Shown in pieces: positions 12,655-21,738 of a DNA stretch of 33,220 nucleotides (the first letter of the stretch is position 1; each line of letters starts with the position of its first letter). Source of the stretch: a virus; IMG/VR virus record IMGVR_UViG_3300027721_000048, positions 1-33,220 of that record; one strand, written 5' to 3'. Under the pieces are notes generated by a model, which saw only the letters and a program-made list of their open reading frames with translations, did no database searches and was not told the DNA's origin. The translations under genes were made by a program, and so were the position numbers.

Positions 12655-12951
12655 TTAATCTATATGTGTTGCAAGTTCAGCACAAATTGCAGCATAAGCC
12701 GCTAAATCAATTGCTGAATCTAAGTGCGTTGGCATTGCAGATAGTCGAGCAAGTTTCATTGCTGCCATACATAAAGCTGCAACTTCAGGTGGAACTGCAT
12801 CCCCTGGTTGCGCCGTTTCAACATATCGTTCTAAAACAATTCCTAATAAAACGCCAATGCGCTTATGGTTAATGCGTGGTTCATCGTAGGAAACATTGCG
12901 ATCACCGTATGTAAGGCGCTTGGCCTCATCTAATACTTCGCCTCTATTCAT
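12655..12951 (-). CDS. DUF6378-like phage protein
   Basis: From the ATG at 12951 the protein is 98 residues: NRGEVLDEAKRLTYGDRNVSYDEPRINHKRIGVLLG...AVPPEVAALCMAAMKLARL. The leading helix, YGDR, and closing cMaamKlaRl pattern are those of the DUF6378 family found in many phages; its biochemical role is not known to me. TGGGGGC lies six bases upstream, better than the start nine codons earlier. It overlaps the glycosyltransferase stop by 8 bp and is the last gene of the late unit, ending at the bidirectional terminator. Confidence 0.7.
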   Translation of the reverse strand: MNRGEVLDEAKRLTYGDRNVSYDEPRINHKRIGVLLGIVLERYVETAQPGDAVPPEVAALCMAAMKLARLSAMPTHLDSAIDLAAYAAICAELATHID

Positions 12952-14020
12952 CAATTGCCCCCATCTCATACCAGCCATCGCCCCAAAGGGTTAATAATCG
13001 CTGAAAGTAAGCCTCGTATTGAAGGCCGATAGTATCAAGGTTATAGAGCGATACGGCACGATTGCGGATTTTGGCGCGATCTAGGTATTTGACCCCTTCG
13101 GCTGCCTGCATAAATTCAGCCAAAGTACGGCATCTAAAGCCTGAAATCCCATCAGGATTGTTCTCTGTAAATGCGCCCCAATCAGTTGTGATTGTTGGCG
13201 TGCCACAAGCCTGTGATTCGATTACTACATTTCCAAAAGGTTCTACATAAAGGGTTGGTGCAAAGGTGGCGGTGGCACCGCCCATTAGCTTTGCGCGTTC
13301 TTCAGGCCCCACACTGCCTACAAACTCGCCATACCCGCTTTGCTCACCAGGCCCTGCCAAGACAAGCCGCTTGCCAAGTCGCTGGCATACTTCTTGGGCA
13401 ATTCGGTAGCCTTTGCGATCAATAAGCCGACCAATAAACAGGTAATACTCGCCCTGCTCATCGCCTTTGCCATCTCCCAATGGAAACATTTCAGGTTCTA
13501 AATACCCTGGAATGACCGCATCGTAGAACTGGCCATCTGCCGTTGTCGGGTTTTTCCACCCTGCATAAATTGAGTGCATCCAGGCATAAGACTCGAACAC
13601 TCGAAACTTGGCAAACACGCCGCCGTAGCCAACGCCAAACTCCACCGACATATGGGCAGGAAAGGCATCGGCAATTGGCTTTTGTGCGCTGCCGCCGATT
13701 AAGCAGATGAAATCTTCCTTTTCAATGCGATCTGCAATTTCAGCAATGGCCTTAGCATTGAAGGAATCCCAAAGCCACCCGTTAAACGGGAACTGGGTGT
13801 AATGAGCTACACCGTGAAGTGCAGCCTCTTGTTGCTTCTTTGACACGCAAGTAATCAGTTCAGTTACAGGTGCCTCAACCTCATCGCCAGCATACAAGAA
13901 TACTTCGTGGCCTAAGTTGTGCATCATAATACAAAAGCGGCGCACCTTTTCAGTAAAAGCGCACCCAGCAAACTCTTTTGTTACCTGTGTGTGTGGCAGT
14001 GCCACAATATGAAAACGCAT
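12944..14020 (-). CDS. Glycosyltransferase, GT-B fold (GT4-like)
   Basis: The 358-residue protein has a C-terminal half typical of GT4 enzymes: YYLFIGRLIDRKGYRIA, LVLAGPGE, and near residues 259-275 PTLYVEPFGNVVIESQACGTPTITTDWGAFTE, which includes the E-x7-E nucleotide-sugar motif. The N-terminal half has a Rossmann-like opening (MRFHIVALPHTQ) and GHEVFLYAG. It may glycosylate a virion protein, for example the adjacent fibre, or the host surface; DNA bases are another option. The ATG is preceded by a 14-bp palindrome that also precedes the other glycosyltransferase at 26362-27039. Confidence 0.85.
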   Translation of the reverse strand: MRFHIVALPHTQVTKEFAGCAFTEKVRRFCIMMHNLGHEVFLYAGDEVEAPVTELITCVSKKQQEAALHGVAHYTQFPFNGWLWDSFNAKAIAEIADRIEKEDFICLIGGSAQKPIADAFPAHMSVEFGVGYGGVFAKFRVFESYAWMHSIYAGWKNPTTADGQFYDAVIPGYLEPEMFPLGDGKGDEQGEYYLFIGRLIDRKGYRIAQEVCQRLGKRLVLAGPGEQSGYGEFVGSVGPEERAKLMGGATATFAPTLYVEPFGNVVIESQACGTPTITTDWGAFTENNPDGISGFRCRTLAEFMQAAEGVKYLDRAKIRNRAVSLYNLDTIGLQYEAYFQRLLTLWGDGWYEMGAIDE

Positions 14021-14021
14021 T

Positions 14022-14035
14022 GATTCCCCCGAATC
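14022..14035 (-). promoter_or_regulatory. Palindromic RBS element before glycosyltransferase
   Basis: GATTCGGGGGAATC ends two bases before the ATG: a 5-bp stem (GATTC/GAATC) with GGGG in the loop, so the ribosome-binding bases sit in the loop or are part of a closed structure. The identical 14 bases occur at 27041-27054 one base before the other glycosyltransferase gene. Confidence 0.55.
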
Positions 14036-14041
14036 TGTTGT

Positions 14042-14248
14042 TTATTCGACTATTTCAGCTTCTATTGGCTGTTGCCATTCGCCATCAGAGATGCGTGTCC
14101 AACCAATGCTAGCAAAAGAACCCGCAGGGACTACCTCTAAAGCAGTACCTTCATCTGGAGTGTACGGGCTAGCACCATCCCAAACAATACAGTTGATGCA
14201 TAACCCGTCGCTTAAACGATAAACTAAATATCTTTTAGATGTTGACAT
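14042..14248 (-). CDS. Small fibre-associated protein (68 aa)
   Basis: The sequence SKRYLVYRLSDGLCINCIVWDGASPYTPDEGTALEVVP...IGWTRISDGEWQQP looks like a compact beta domain as found in small proteins next to phage fibre genes and in tail-fibre accessory proteins. It lies 21 bp after the collagen-like fibre gene with its own start. Structural or chaperone function is inferred only from position. Confidence 0.5.
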   Translation of the reverse strand: MSTSKRYLVYRLSDGLCINCIVWDGASPYTPDEGTALEVVPAGSFASIGWTRISDGEWQQPIEAEIVE

Positions 14249-14269
14249 TGTTTTCTCCTATTTTGTATT

Positions 14270-17200
14270 TTAACCAAATACCCAAATTTTGATTTGTGCA
14301 TTTCCACCAGTACCACCAGCACCGCCGTTGCCTGAACCAGTAGCACCGCCACCGCCGCCGCCACCGCCACTTGCAGCACCAGCAGCACCAGCGCCCGCAG
14401 TGCCACCACTTAAACGACCACCGCCGCCGCCGCCGCCTGCACCAAAACCAGAGCCTGCTGTTCCTGCACCTCCGTTTTCTGCTCCACCTGCTCCTCCACC
14501 GCCTGTACTTGCAGCACCAGTTATACTTAATGCGTTATTAACATCAGTTTGACTAGTACCACCAGCGCGACCTGCGAAAGAAGAGGATGTTTGGGCTCCA
14601 CCACCACCGCCACCACCTGCACCGCCTAATAAACCTGTGCTTCCCTCTACAGGAACAGCAGTTGAACCAGTACCACCAGCACCAATTGAACCTTGTGTGA
14701 TGGCATACAAAGTAAAGGGACTGATATAACCAGTGCCTCCGGCCACGGTGCCAACAGTTCCTCCAGCACCTCGCCCACCGCCTGCAAAATAAAGAGGACC
14801 AAATCTACTTTGTCCTCCAAGAGTGCCTGGAGAACCAGCGACTGCATCAGCAGTTGAACCAGCACCACCAGCACCGCCTGCTCCAATTGTGTAAGTAATT
14901 GGGGAAGTAAACTCAGAGGCTGCACAAACAAAACGCGAGTACGCTCCACCGCCACCGCCGCCGCCGCCGCCTGTAGCAGCTGTTCCAGCACTTCTGCGCC
15001 CGCCACCGCCTCCGCCACCTGAACCGTGGAAGTCAACAATAAAGAGTTTTGCGCCTGCTGGAATTGTGTAGGTTGAGGATGATGTAAAAGTCTGTGAATC
15101 TAGTTGTGTCATACCACTACTAGCAGCCCACTTTATTCCAAGTGTTTGAGTTGAGTCAGCAGTAAGAACATGATTATTTGTTCCAACGCCAAGTCTAGCA
15201 ATGGCTGATGCACTGCGTGTTAGTAGATCGCCTTTAGTCGTAAGTGTTGTTGTGCCGCCTTCGGGTCCAGTCGCACCAGTTGCGCCTGCAGGTCCTGTTG
15301 CACCCGTAACACCAGTTGCACCTGTATTGCCTGTAGCACCAACTGGCCCAGTAGCACCTTCAGGACCCGTTGGCCCAGTTGCACCTGCAGGTCCAGTTGC
15401 ACCTGTTGCACCATCTAAACCTGCAACGCCAGTTGCACCTGTATCTCCTGTTGCACCAATAGGTCCAGTTGCACCGATTGGTCCAGTTGCACCAGCAGGG
15501 CCAGTGGCACCTGTTGCACCATCTGCGCCATTGGCACCGCTTGCACCTATCGGTCCAGTCGCTCCAATATCACCAGTAGCCCCAATAGGGCCAGTGGCAC
15601 CAACAGGGCCAGTAGGTCCAACATCTCCAGTTACTCCCTGCGGTCCAGTTGCACCAACAGGTCCAGTTGCACCTGTTGCTCCAACATCTCCAGTTATTCC
15701 TTGCGCTCCTGTAGCTCCAACGGCACCTGTTGCACCGATAGGTCCAGTTGCACCAATATCACCTTGTTCGCCTTGAATTCCTTGTGGTCCTGTTGGACCT
15801 GTCGCACCTGCAGGACCAGTTGCACCTGTTGCACCATCTATACCGTTGGCACCAGTAGCACCAGCAGGTCCAGTTGCACCTGTATCTCCTGTTGCACCAA
15901 TAGGTCCAGTTGCACCTATTGGACCAGTTGCACCAACAGGCCCAGTTGCACCAACAGGTCCAGTTGCACCAGTATCGCCAGTAGGTCCAACATCTCCAGT
16001 TACTCCTTGCGGTCCAGTTGCACCAACGGCACCTGTTGCACCGACTGGGCCAGTGGCACCCACATCGCCCTGAATACCTTGTGGCCCTGTTGCGCCAATT
16101 GGCCCTGTCGGTCCAGTATCTCCAGTTGCACCGATAGGTCCAGTTACACCGATCTCACCTTGAATTCCTTGAATACCTTGCGGTCCAGTAGAACCAACAG
16201 GTCCAGTTGCACCAGTTGCTCCATCTACACCTTGAATACCTTGAGGACCTGTTGCACCTGTTGCACCTGTTGCACCTACAGTTCCCGCAGGTCCAGTTGC
16301 ACCTGTTGCACCAATATCGCCTGCAATACCTTGTGGGCCAGTCGGTCCAGTTGCACCAATCACGCCAGTTGGACCTGTAGGGCCAGCAACTGTTGAATCA
16401 GCACCGCTTGCACCAGTGGCACCGATAGGTCCAGTTGGGCCAGTATCTCCCGTTGGGCCAACAGGTCCAGTAGCACCTGTTGCACCAGTAGCACCAACAG
16501 GCCCTTCAGGGGCTTGCAGTGATGTAATCACATAAGAATAATGGTTTGAACCTTGAGTGTAAAAAGAAAGTGTTTTGGCACCGCCAGCGCCACCAGTTTT
16601 GTAACCATATATTTCAACAATCATTCGATTTGTTGGGTCAACTGTAGTTGTTGGCAAAACAATTTCTGTTTGTAATTCAACAGGATTTGTTGAGTTATAT
16701 CCAACGGCAGTTGAATCTGTATTGCCAATTGTAGAAATAACTGTTCCGCTTGAATCGGCAAGTTTAAGTGTGCAATACATAGAAACTTGATCGCCATTTG
16801 CAGCTTTTAATGCGTACAAATAGAAACGCTGAACGCCTGCTGGGATAAGTGAAAAACCAAATTCAGGCGTAATGTAAGTTGAATATAAAATAGGTGTTGT
16901 ATCAACTGAATTTGTAGTGATATTTTCAGCAGCAACAACTGGTTCTTCACCTAATTGCTTATATGTCAAAATTTCTGTAGTTGATGCGTTGAAATAATAA
17001 AAACGGCCAGTTGTGTAACCTTGAGGACCAGTTGCACCAGTAGCACCTGTTGGACCGCTAACACCCGTGGCACCGACTGGGCCAGTGGCACCTGTAGCAC
17101 CAATAACGCCCGTGGCACCTGTCGGGCCTGGAACAAACGAATCAGCACCTGTTGGACCTGTAGCTCCGATTGGACCAGTTACACCTGTTGGACCAACAAC

Positions 17201-17758
17201 GCCTTGTGGACCTGTAGCACCAGTTGCGCCAACATCACCTTGAATACCTTGTGGACCTGTTACACCTGTTGGACCAATATCTCCAGTAACGCCAACAGCA
17301 CCTGTTGCACCAACTGGACCTGTTACACCGATTGGACCAGTTACACCAATCTCACCCTGGATTCCTTGAATACCTTGTGGACCTGTTGCACCGATTGGAC
17401 CAGTTACACCAATTGGACCTGTTACACCGATTGGACCTGTTACACCGATTGGGCCAGTTGGGCCAGTCTCGCCTGTATTTCCAGTTGCACCAATTGGACC
17501 AGTAGCACCAGTTGCACCTGTTACACCAGTTGCTCCAACTACACCTTGAGGTCCTGTTGCTCCAGTTACACCTTGAGGGCCTGTTGCACCTGTTACGCCT
17601 GCACCTGTTGCACCTGTTGCACCCGCTGGCCCTGTTGGACCTGTTGCACCGCCAGGACCTTGTGGGCCTTGAAGGTTTGAAATAATTACCTCGGCAGGTG
17701 AGGCAATTTCAGCAATTACATCGGTTGTGCTTGAAGATACATAGACAATTGAACTCAT
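14270..17758 (-). CDS. Giant collagen-like tail fibre with Gly-rich tip
   Basis: The 1162-residue protein has a short N-terminal attachment region (1-30), a first collagen-like block of Gly-X-Y triplets (to about 247, often GPTGATGPxG with Thr in Y), an inserted globular domain (about 250-420, beta-rich), a second longer collagen block (to about 860), a short linker containing [17 protein letters not shown], then a glycine-rich C-terminal domain with long Gly runs and [12 protein letters not shown]. Phage collagen-like fibres form trimers; poly-Gly tip domains are used for receptor contact in some phages. It begins with a 4-bp overlap on the upstream tail gene. Repeats make length variation by recombination likely. 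Confidence 0.9.
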   Translation of the reverse strand: MSSIVYVSSSTTDVIAEIASPAEVIISNLQGPQGPGGATGPTGPAGATGATGAGVTGATGPQGVTGATGPQGVVGATGVTGATGATGPIGATGNTGETGPTGPIGVTGPIGVTGPIGVTGPIGATGPQGIQGIQGEIGVTGPIGVTGPVGATGAVGVTGDIGPTGVTGPQGIQGDVGATGATGPQGVVGPTGVTGPIGATGPTGADSFVPGPTGATGVIGATGATGPVGATGVSGPTGATGATGPQGYTTGRFYYFNASTTEILTYKQLGEEPVVAAENITTNSVDTTPILYSTYITPEFGFSLIPAGVQRFYLYALKAANGDQVSMYCTLKLADSSGTVISTIGNTDSTAVGYNSTNPVELQTEIVLPTTTVDPTNRMIVEIYGYKTGGAGGAKTLSFYTQGSNHYSYVITSLQAPEGPVGATGATGATGPVGPTGDTGPTGPIGATGASGADSTVAGPTGPTGVIGATGPTGPQGIAGDIGATGATGPAGTVGATGATGATGPQGIQGVDGATGATGPVGSTGPQGIQGIQGEIGVTGPIGATGDTGPTGPIGATGPQGIQGDVGATGPVGATGAVGATGPQGVTGDVGPTGDTGATGPVGATGPVGATGPIGATGPIGATGDTGATGPAGATGANGIDGATGATGPAGATGPTGPQGIQGEQGDIGATGPIGATGAVGATGAQGITGDVGATGATGPVGATGPQGVTGDVGPTGPVGATGPIGATGDIGATGPIGASGANGADGATGATGPAGATGPIGATGPIGATGDTGATGVAGLDGATGATGPAGATGPTGPEGATGPVGATGNTGATGVTGATGPAGATGATGPEGGTTTLTTKGDLLTRSASAIARLGVGTNNHVLTADSTQTLGIKWAASSGMTQLDSQTFTSSSTYTIPAGAKLFIVDFHGSGGGGGGGRRSAGTAATGGGGGGGGGAYSRFVCAASEFTSPITYTIGAGGAGGAGSTADAVAGSPGTLGGQSRFGPLYFAGGGRGAGGTVGTVAGGTGYISPFTLYAITQGSIGAGGTGSTAVPVEGSTGLLGGAGGGGGGGAQTSSSFAGRAGGTSQTDVNNALSITGAASTGGGGAGGAENGGAGTAGSGFGAGGGGGGGRLSGGTAGAGAAGAASGGGGGGGGATGSGNGGAGGTGGNAQIKIWVFG

Positions 17759-18102
17759 CGAGTCACCTCTGCGCTAATTAAAAGTTCACCCTGCACCAAG
17801 CGTGTAACTGTTGCATTTGAAGCGATTAATTCAAGGTCATAAACATAAGTACCTGCAGGCAAAAGTGTTGTTTGCGTAGCAGTTTGATCTAAGCTGATTG
17901 TTCCAAGCGCTCCACCAAGAGTAATTCCACCATTGCTTGTTGTAAGAGAAAGGATTAATTCAGTATCTTCAACATCAACGCGTGCTTGAAGGCGAGCAGT
18001 GTAACCAGTGAGGTTAACCGCAACATTGTTGATTTTCCAAGTAAGCAAAAGATTGAAAGTTGCCCCTTGTTCAATCGTAAAATCTAAGGTACCTGCTGCC
18101 AT
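17755..18102 (-). CDS. BppU-like N-terminal-domain tail protein
   Basis: The 115-residue protein is all beta: [73 protein letters not shown]. This pattern (LTWxxxxxxxvdLTGyxarmqvR...LpaGxYvYDLel) is common in baseplate or fibre-base proteins of phages. It overlaps the collagen fibre start by 4 bp and probably forms the base or anchor of that fibre. Anchor role is inference. Confidence 0.65.
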   Translation of the reverse strand: MAAGTLDFTIEQGATFNLLLTWKINNVAVNLTGYTARLQARVDVEDTELILSLTTSNGGITLGGALGTISLDQTATQTTLLPAGTYVYDLELIASNATVTRLVQGELLISAEVTR

Positions 18103-18129
18103 TTATTTACTCCAAAAACTAGGGGTGGA

Positions 18130-18315
18130 TTACTTTGAGCCTCTGCCGAAATCTACGGCTGATGAATCTAGCCACTTCAAGATTGGACCTGCAGCGCCAG
18201 CAATGGCAGCCATTCCAAGAGTCTTTAGATCAGTCTCGCCCGCAAGATATAGGGCAATTGCTGCTGCCGCCGCTGCGCGAAACCAAGTTAATGTGATTTG
18301 TTTGAATTGTTCCAT
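18130..18315 (-). CDS. Holin, r1t-like
   Basis: The 61-residue protein has a hydrophobic helix near 12-26 (FRAAAAAAIALYLAG), a second weaker one at 31-47 (LGMAAIAGAAGPILKWL), and ends DFGRGSK. Two short membrane segments and the FGRGxK end are typical of r1t-family (class II) holins of actinobacterial phages. It lies 12 bp downstream of the endolysin gene. It would time endolysin access to the wall. Confidence 0.75.
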   Translation of the reverse strand: MEQFKQITLTWFRAAAAAAIALYLAGETDLKTLGMAAIAGAAGPILKWLDSSAVDFGRGSK

Positions 18316-18327
18316 TTGATTGCTCCC

Positions 18328-18825
18328 TTATTTTTTGCCGTGGACTTTGCAACAAGTGCAAACTTCGGCTTTGTATGCTTTTTTAGCAGGAATTGGCACA
18401 ATTTTAGCACCAAGTTGTGTAATTATTTTAGGCTGATTCATCCACCAAAACCAGGGTGATGTGTCTTTTGCCAATTCTTCTTTGATTGAAATATGAAGGT
18501 GCTTTGTGTGCTTGTTTGAGCCTGTGTATTTGCGGTTGCCTTCTTTGGCTCTTGCCTTTGACCAAATCTTTGAATTAAAGATTAAATACTCAACGCGCTT
18601 ATCATCTTTCAACTGCTCAAATATGTCAGCGCAATCAATGCCGTTCTTAGGGTCGTGGGTAAGGTCCACGGCTAAGCCTGTATTGTGATCTGAGTTCGGG
18701 TTTTGCTTGCGGTGGGCAGCAGATGGCAAAAGCCCGTCAGATGCCTTCTTGCGCAATGGCTTCAGGGCGGTGGCTTGGCGTAGCACTGCCAACGCCGCTG
18801 GTGTTGCTCTCGTTACTAATTTCAT
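18328..18825 (-). CDS. Endolysin, M15-type D,L-peptidase
   Basis: The 165-residue protein has the zinc motif SDHNTGLAVDL (H47, D54) and KHLHIS (H109, H111), the pattern of peptidase M15-like endolysins that cut the peptide stems of peptidoglycan. HDPKNGIDCADIF and RKYTGSNKHTKHLH are typical of the actinophage versions. The C-terminus has a basic extension ending CTCCKVHGKK that may help wall binding. No signal peptide is present, so it needs the holin. It overlaps the upstream membrane protein by 4 bp. Confidence 0.85.
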   Translation of the reverse strand: MKLVTRATPAALAVLRQATALKPLRKKASDGLLPSAAHRKQNPNSDHNTGLAVDLTHDPKNGIDCADIFEQLKDDKRVEYLIFNSKIWSKARAKEGNRKYTGSNKHTKHLHISIKEELAKDTSPWFWWMNQPKIITQLGAKIVPIPAKKAYKAEVCTCCKVHGKK

Positions 18826-19016
18826 TTAGTTTTTACTAACTCTAGGATTAGCTCCATTTGGGCTTCCAGTCTGTTAATGGAATCGCGCATTGAACTGCCA
18901 CCGTTGGGCTTGAGTTCGTTCAGGTAATGTTTTACAAGCCATCGCACTGAGCCTGCAAATGCAGAAACAATTGCGATAAGTGAAACAATAAGGCCTGCCC
19001 AGTTTGCTGGTGTCAT
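18822..19016 (-). CDS. Small membrane protein, second holin or antiholin candidate
   Basis: The 64-residue protein has one N-terminal membrane helix (WAGLIVSLIAIVSAFAGSVRWLV) followed by a charged coiled-coil (SINRLEAQMELILELVKTK). It stands immediately before the endolysin with a 4-bp overlap, the usual place for lysis regulators. GGGAGAA lies eight bases ahead of the ATG. One-helix proteins of this type act as holin partner or antiholin in other phages; here that is inference. Confidence 0.6.
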   Translation of the reverse strand: MTPANWAGLIVSLIAIVSAFAGSVRWLVKHYLNELKPNGGSSMRDSINRLEAQMELILELVKTK

Positions 19017-19032
19017 TTGCGCGGTTCTCCCG

Positions 19033-19143
19033 TTATGAGTTAGTTGTAAGTTGTGCTTTCAGCACTGCGTTTTCCTGGGCAAGTACGCCTATGGTTTCAC
19101 GCATATTTTTTAAGACTTCTTGAATGTCTATCTCTTGTTCCAT
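19033..19143 (-). CDS. Coiled-coil miniprotein (36 aa)
   Basis: This ORF (EVLKNMRETIGVLAQENAVLKAQL) is a single amphipathic helix with leucine-zipper-like spacing. Its ATG shares a base with the stop of the S74 fibre gene (TAATG), and AAGGGGGAA stands before it, so it is probably translated. Function is unknown. Confidence 0.5.
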   Translation of the reverse strand: MEQEIDIQEVLKNMRETIGVLAQENAVLKAQLTTNS

Positions 19144-20600
19144 TATTCCCCCTTGAGTGTGTCTATTTCAGCTTTGAGTTCTTTAATTGCAAGCATTAAG
19201 AAAACCGTTAGGCGGTCATAAGACAATGAGAATGGGTCACCTAGCGGGTCAAGAACAACTGCCTTTTCAAAACCACCGCCAATGTCTGCAATATCTTCAG
19301 CCAAGAAACCAATTTGAGATTCGTTAGGTTCGCCAGCGGTTGTGAAATCTTCGCTTGTCTTATAGGTGATTGGCTTCATCGCAAGCACCTTGTCAAGCCA
19401 ACCTGTTGTGTTGATGTACTCAATTTGCTCTTTGAATCTCTCAGAAGATGTAATAATTGCAATGCGACTGCCTGTAGTAACAACCACCATTGCAGTACCC
19501 GCACCCGTTGCAACGCCTGGGTAAGTTGTCTGATTGTTTAACGCAGTATTTCCATTGATGCTGACACCTGTGCCAGTTGCAATACCAATGCCGATTGTTG
19601 AACTTGCAAACATTGAGGCATTTGCTGAGCCTACGAACATTTGCGGAAATGTGCCGCCTGAGCCATCTGCCGTAGCTCCGTAGTGCATAAGCACACCGTT
19701 GCTTGAAAGCGGAAGTATGTGGCCAACATTGCTACCGCCATTTTTAAATGTTAGCGAGTTATTTGAACCGACTAAAGAAACAGAATTTGAACCTGAGCTG
19801 GTTTGAACTAAGAAACCAGTAAGCGTTCCAGCAACAAGTTTGTCAGTTGTAATTGTTCCCGCAGCAATCTGAGTTGCCGTAATTGTGCCTGTTGCAATGT
19901 TTGAGGCAGTAATCGTACCCGCTGCAATCTGAGTAGCAGTAATTGTGGCTGTAGCAATTTGAGATGCAGTAATTGTGCCAGCGGTAATCTTGCTTGCATC
20001 TAATGAACCAGTAGCAATTCGAGCTGCAGCCAAAGTGCCAGTTGAGATATTGCCAGCGTTGATGTTTGAAACTGTAATAACTGAAGCATCAATTGTGCCA
20101 GCCGTAATCTTGTTGGCTGAAATGCTTGCAAGTGCGTTATTGCCAAGAGTTACCGCAGTTCCCCAAGAGCCTGATGTAAAGCGGTAAATTTTGTTATCAT
20201 CATCTGTATCAAACCAAAGATCGCCTTCGGCGTAAGTTCCGCCTGTTGGTTGAGATGTTTGGCGGTACACGCGATTTTTGCCATCTGCCGTTGTCTGCGC
20301 TGCAGTTGCTGCTGACTGGGCGGCAGCGATAGCAGTATCCTGAACAGATACCCAAGCGGTGCCATTGTAATAGTATTGCTTATTGCCATCATCGGTATCA
20401 AACCAAATATCGCCTTCGCTGACACCTACAGTTGGCGCGGTTGTTTGATAAAAGGCTTTTGTTTTGCCATCAGCCAAAATAATAACTTCATCAAGTTGCT
20501 CGGTGGTTGCTGGCAGTACAGGCACAACATCGGTAACTGTAAAGTCTGCAGTAAGTGAAACTGTGATCGGGGTATTGGTAATTTGTGGACACAATGGCAT
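19143..20600 (-). CDS. Tail fibre/tip protein with C-terminal S74 chaperone
   Basis: The 485-residue protein has an N-terminal part with two copies of a GDxWFDTDDxNKxYxxxxxxW motif (about 58-82 and 124-147), then about 120 residues of heptad-like repeats (AGTITASQIATATITATQIA) expected to build a trimeric beta helix, and a C-terminal intramolecular chaperone domain: SERFKEQIEYI, KPITYK, IGFLAEDIADI, YDRLTVFLMLAIKELKAEI. S74 domains trimerise fibres and then cut themselves off at a serine at their N-terminal edge (SSERF region). GGGGG precedes the ATG. It is a receptor-binding candidate alongside the collagen fibre. Confidence 0.85.
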   Translation of the reverse strand: MPLCPQITNTPITVSLTADFTVTDVVPVLPATTEQLDEVIILADGKTKAFYQTTAPTVGVSEGDIWFDTDDGNKQYYYNGTAWVSVQDTAIAAAQSAATAAQTTADGKNRVYRQTSQPTGGTYAEGDLWFDTDDDNKIYRFTSGSWGTAVTLGNNALASISANKITAGTIDASVITVSNINAGNISTGTLAAARIATGSLDASKITAGTITASQIATATITATQIAAGTITASNIATGTITATQIAAGTITTDKLVAGTLTGFLVQTSSGSNSVSLVGSNNSLTFKNGGSNVGHILPLSSNGVLMHYGATADGSGGTFPQMFVGSANASMFASSTIGIGIATGTGVSINGNTALNNQTTYPGVATGAGTAMVVVTTGSRIAIITSSERFKEQIEYINTTGWLDKVLAMKPITYKTSEDFTTAGEPNESQIGFLAEDIADIGGGFEKAVVLDPLGDPFSLSYDRLTVFLMLAIKELKAEIDTLKGE

Positions 20601-20610
20601 CTGCTACCCC

Positions 20611-21738
20611 CTAGATTGTGATTGAGTACGGGTTGATGGCTGAAGTGGTATAAGAACAAACCCAATTGTTTTGGGTGATGGTGTGAGCCATACCTTCAAC
20701 CACAAGGTTCCACTGCCTACCTGAACGCACAACGCTTACTTGATCTGATAATTCTGTTGCTAAAAAGTCAGGATACAAAGCCCCATAAGTGCTAAGAGCC
20801 AAAGCGTTAAAATCAATGCGTTCAACATATGTTAGAGGTTCAGCCAATTTGCGTGATTCGTACAAAGCTAAGTTTTGAGCATTGCTATCGGTTGCAACAG
20901 GTGCATCAATAACAGTTTTGGCAATGCCATAAGCGCTAACACTTGGGTTATATCGTGATGTGTATTGCTTTGTGGTATTGGTGCGATCTACAACCGCCTG
21001 ATTTACAACAAAGTAAGTGCCAGGGTTGGTCAACAATTGCATATAACCAACAGTGTTGCTTGCTTGAGTATCAGTAAAAAGCAATTGAGTTGGGCGGCTG
21101 AACTTATCGGCCAACGGCACCAATGTTGCAACACCTGAGCGTGAGATATAGAAACGGCCAGCAATGGCATCAACTGCCTGATAGATCAGCGCCATACAAG
21201 AACGATTTTGAACCGTGGCAAGCATCCCAACAGTTCCAGTAAGGCTGGTTGAGCCTGTCCATCCAACATAATTAGTTAAAATTCTGCCAACGCGTGTGGC
21301 TGCGGTTTCGGCAAAGCCTGCAGTTGCCAGTGCTGGTGCCTGGGCATCGGCAATGTATGCAATGCCATCAACAAAGGTCATTGTTACGCTAGAAACAATA
21401 TCTAAATTAACTTGTGTTTCTTCCAAAAATCCGTAGTAAAGATTATAAGATGTGCCACCGATTGTTGCCACAATGCGCATTTGTAAGCCATCGCGCAAAA
21501 TGCTTACGCCGCCAACTACCCACGGGTTTGAACCGCTAGTGTTATCAGGGTCATAAAAGCCACTTGTGTTATTCAAAACAACAACTGAGATACCTGCCTG
21601 ATCGCGCTCATTTTGGCGTGTTCGACCACGGCGAATATCAATTTGAATTACATCTGTTGTTGTAACTGAAGTCCAAGTTCCACTTTTAAGAAATTGAACT
21701 GCTACCGAAGGCGAGGTTGTACCGTCAAATGCTGGCAT
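20611..21738 (-). CDS. Minor tail protein (tail tip)
   Basis: The 375-residue beta-rich protein follows the tape measure with a one-base overlap. It reads DVIQIDIRRGRTRQNERDQAGISVVVLNNTSGFYDPDN near the N-terminus, then LRDGLQMRIVATIGGTSYNLYYGFLEE, the pattern of the Dit/Tal-type minor tail proteins of actinophages, which start from a bound-fibre definition block. Residues 150-350 look like the Tal-type domain. Likely part of the tip complex that joins tube to fibres. Confidence 0.7.
   Translation of the reverse strand: MPAFDGTTSPSVAVQFLKSGTWTSVTTTDVIQIDIRRGRTRQNERDQAGISVVVLNNTSGFYDPDNTSGSNPWVVGGVSILRDGLQMRIVATIGGTSYNLYYGFLEETQVNLDIVSSVTMTFVDGIAYIADAQAPALATAGFAETAATRVGRILTNYVGWTGSTSLTGTVGMLATVQNRSCMALIYQAVDAIAGRFYISRSGVATLVPLADKFSRPTQLLFTDTQASNTVGYMQLLTNPGTYFVVNQAVVDRTNTTKQYTSRYNPSVSAYGIAKTVIDAPVATDSNAQNLALYESRKLAEPLTYVERIDFNALALSTYGALYPDFLATELSDQVSVVRSGRQWNLVVEGMAHTITQNNWVCSYTTSAINPYSITI

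Noticed and set aside
14900-17640. Regularly repeated DNA that might look like a CRISPR array
   Set aside because: The repeats are in-frame 9-18 bp codon repeats of Gly-Pro-Thr/Gly-Ala-Thr type without constant spacer length; no cas genes exist.
14289-17680. Long plus-strand reading frames opposite the collagen-like fibre, rich in Pro, Ser/Cys/Thr
   Set aside because: They are complements of Gly-X-Y repeats, have no ribosome sites and no complex sequence; the minus-strand collagen frame explains them.
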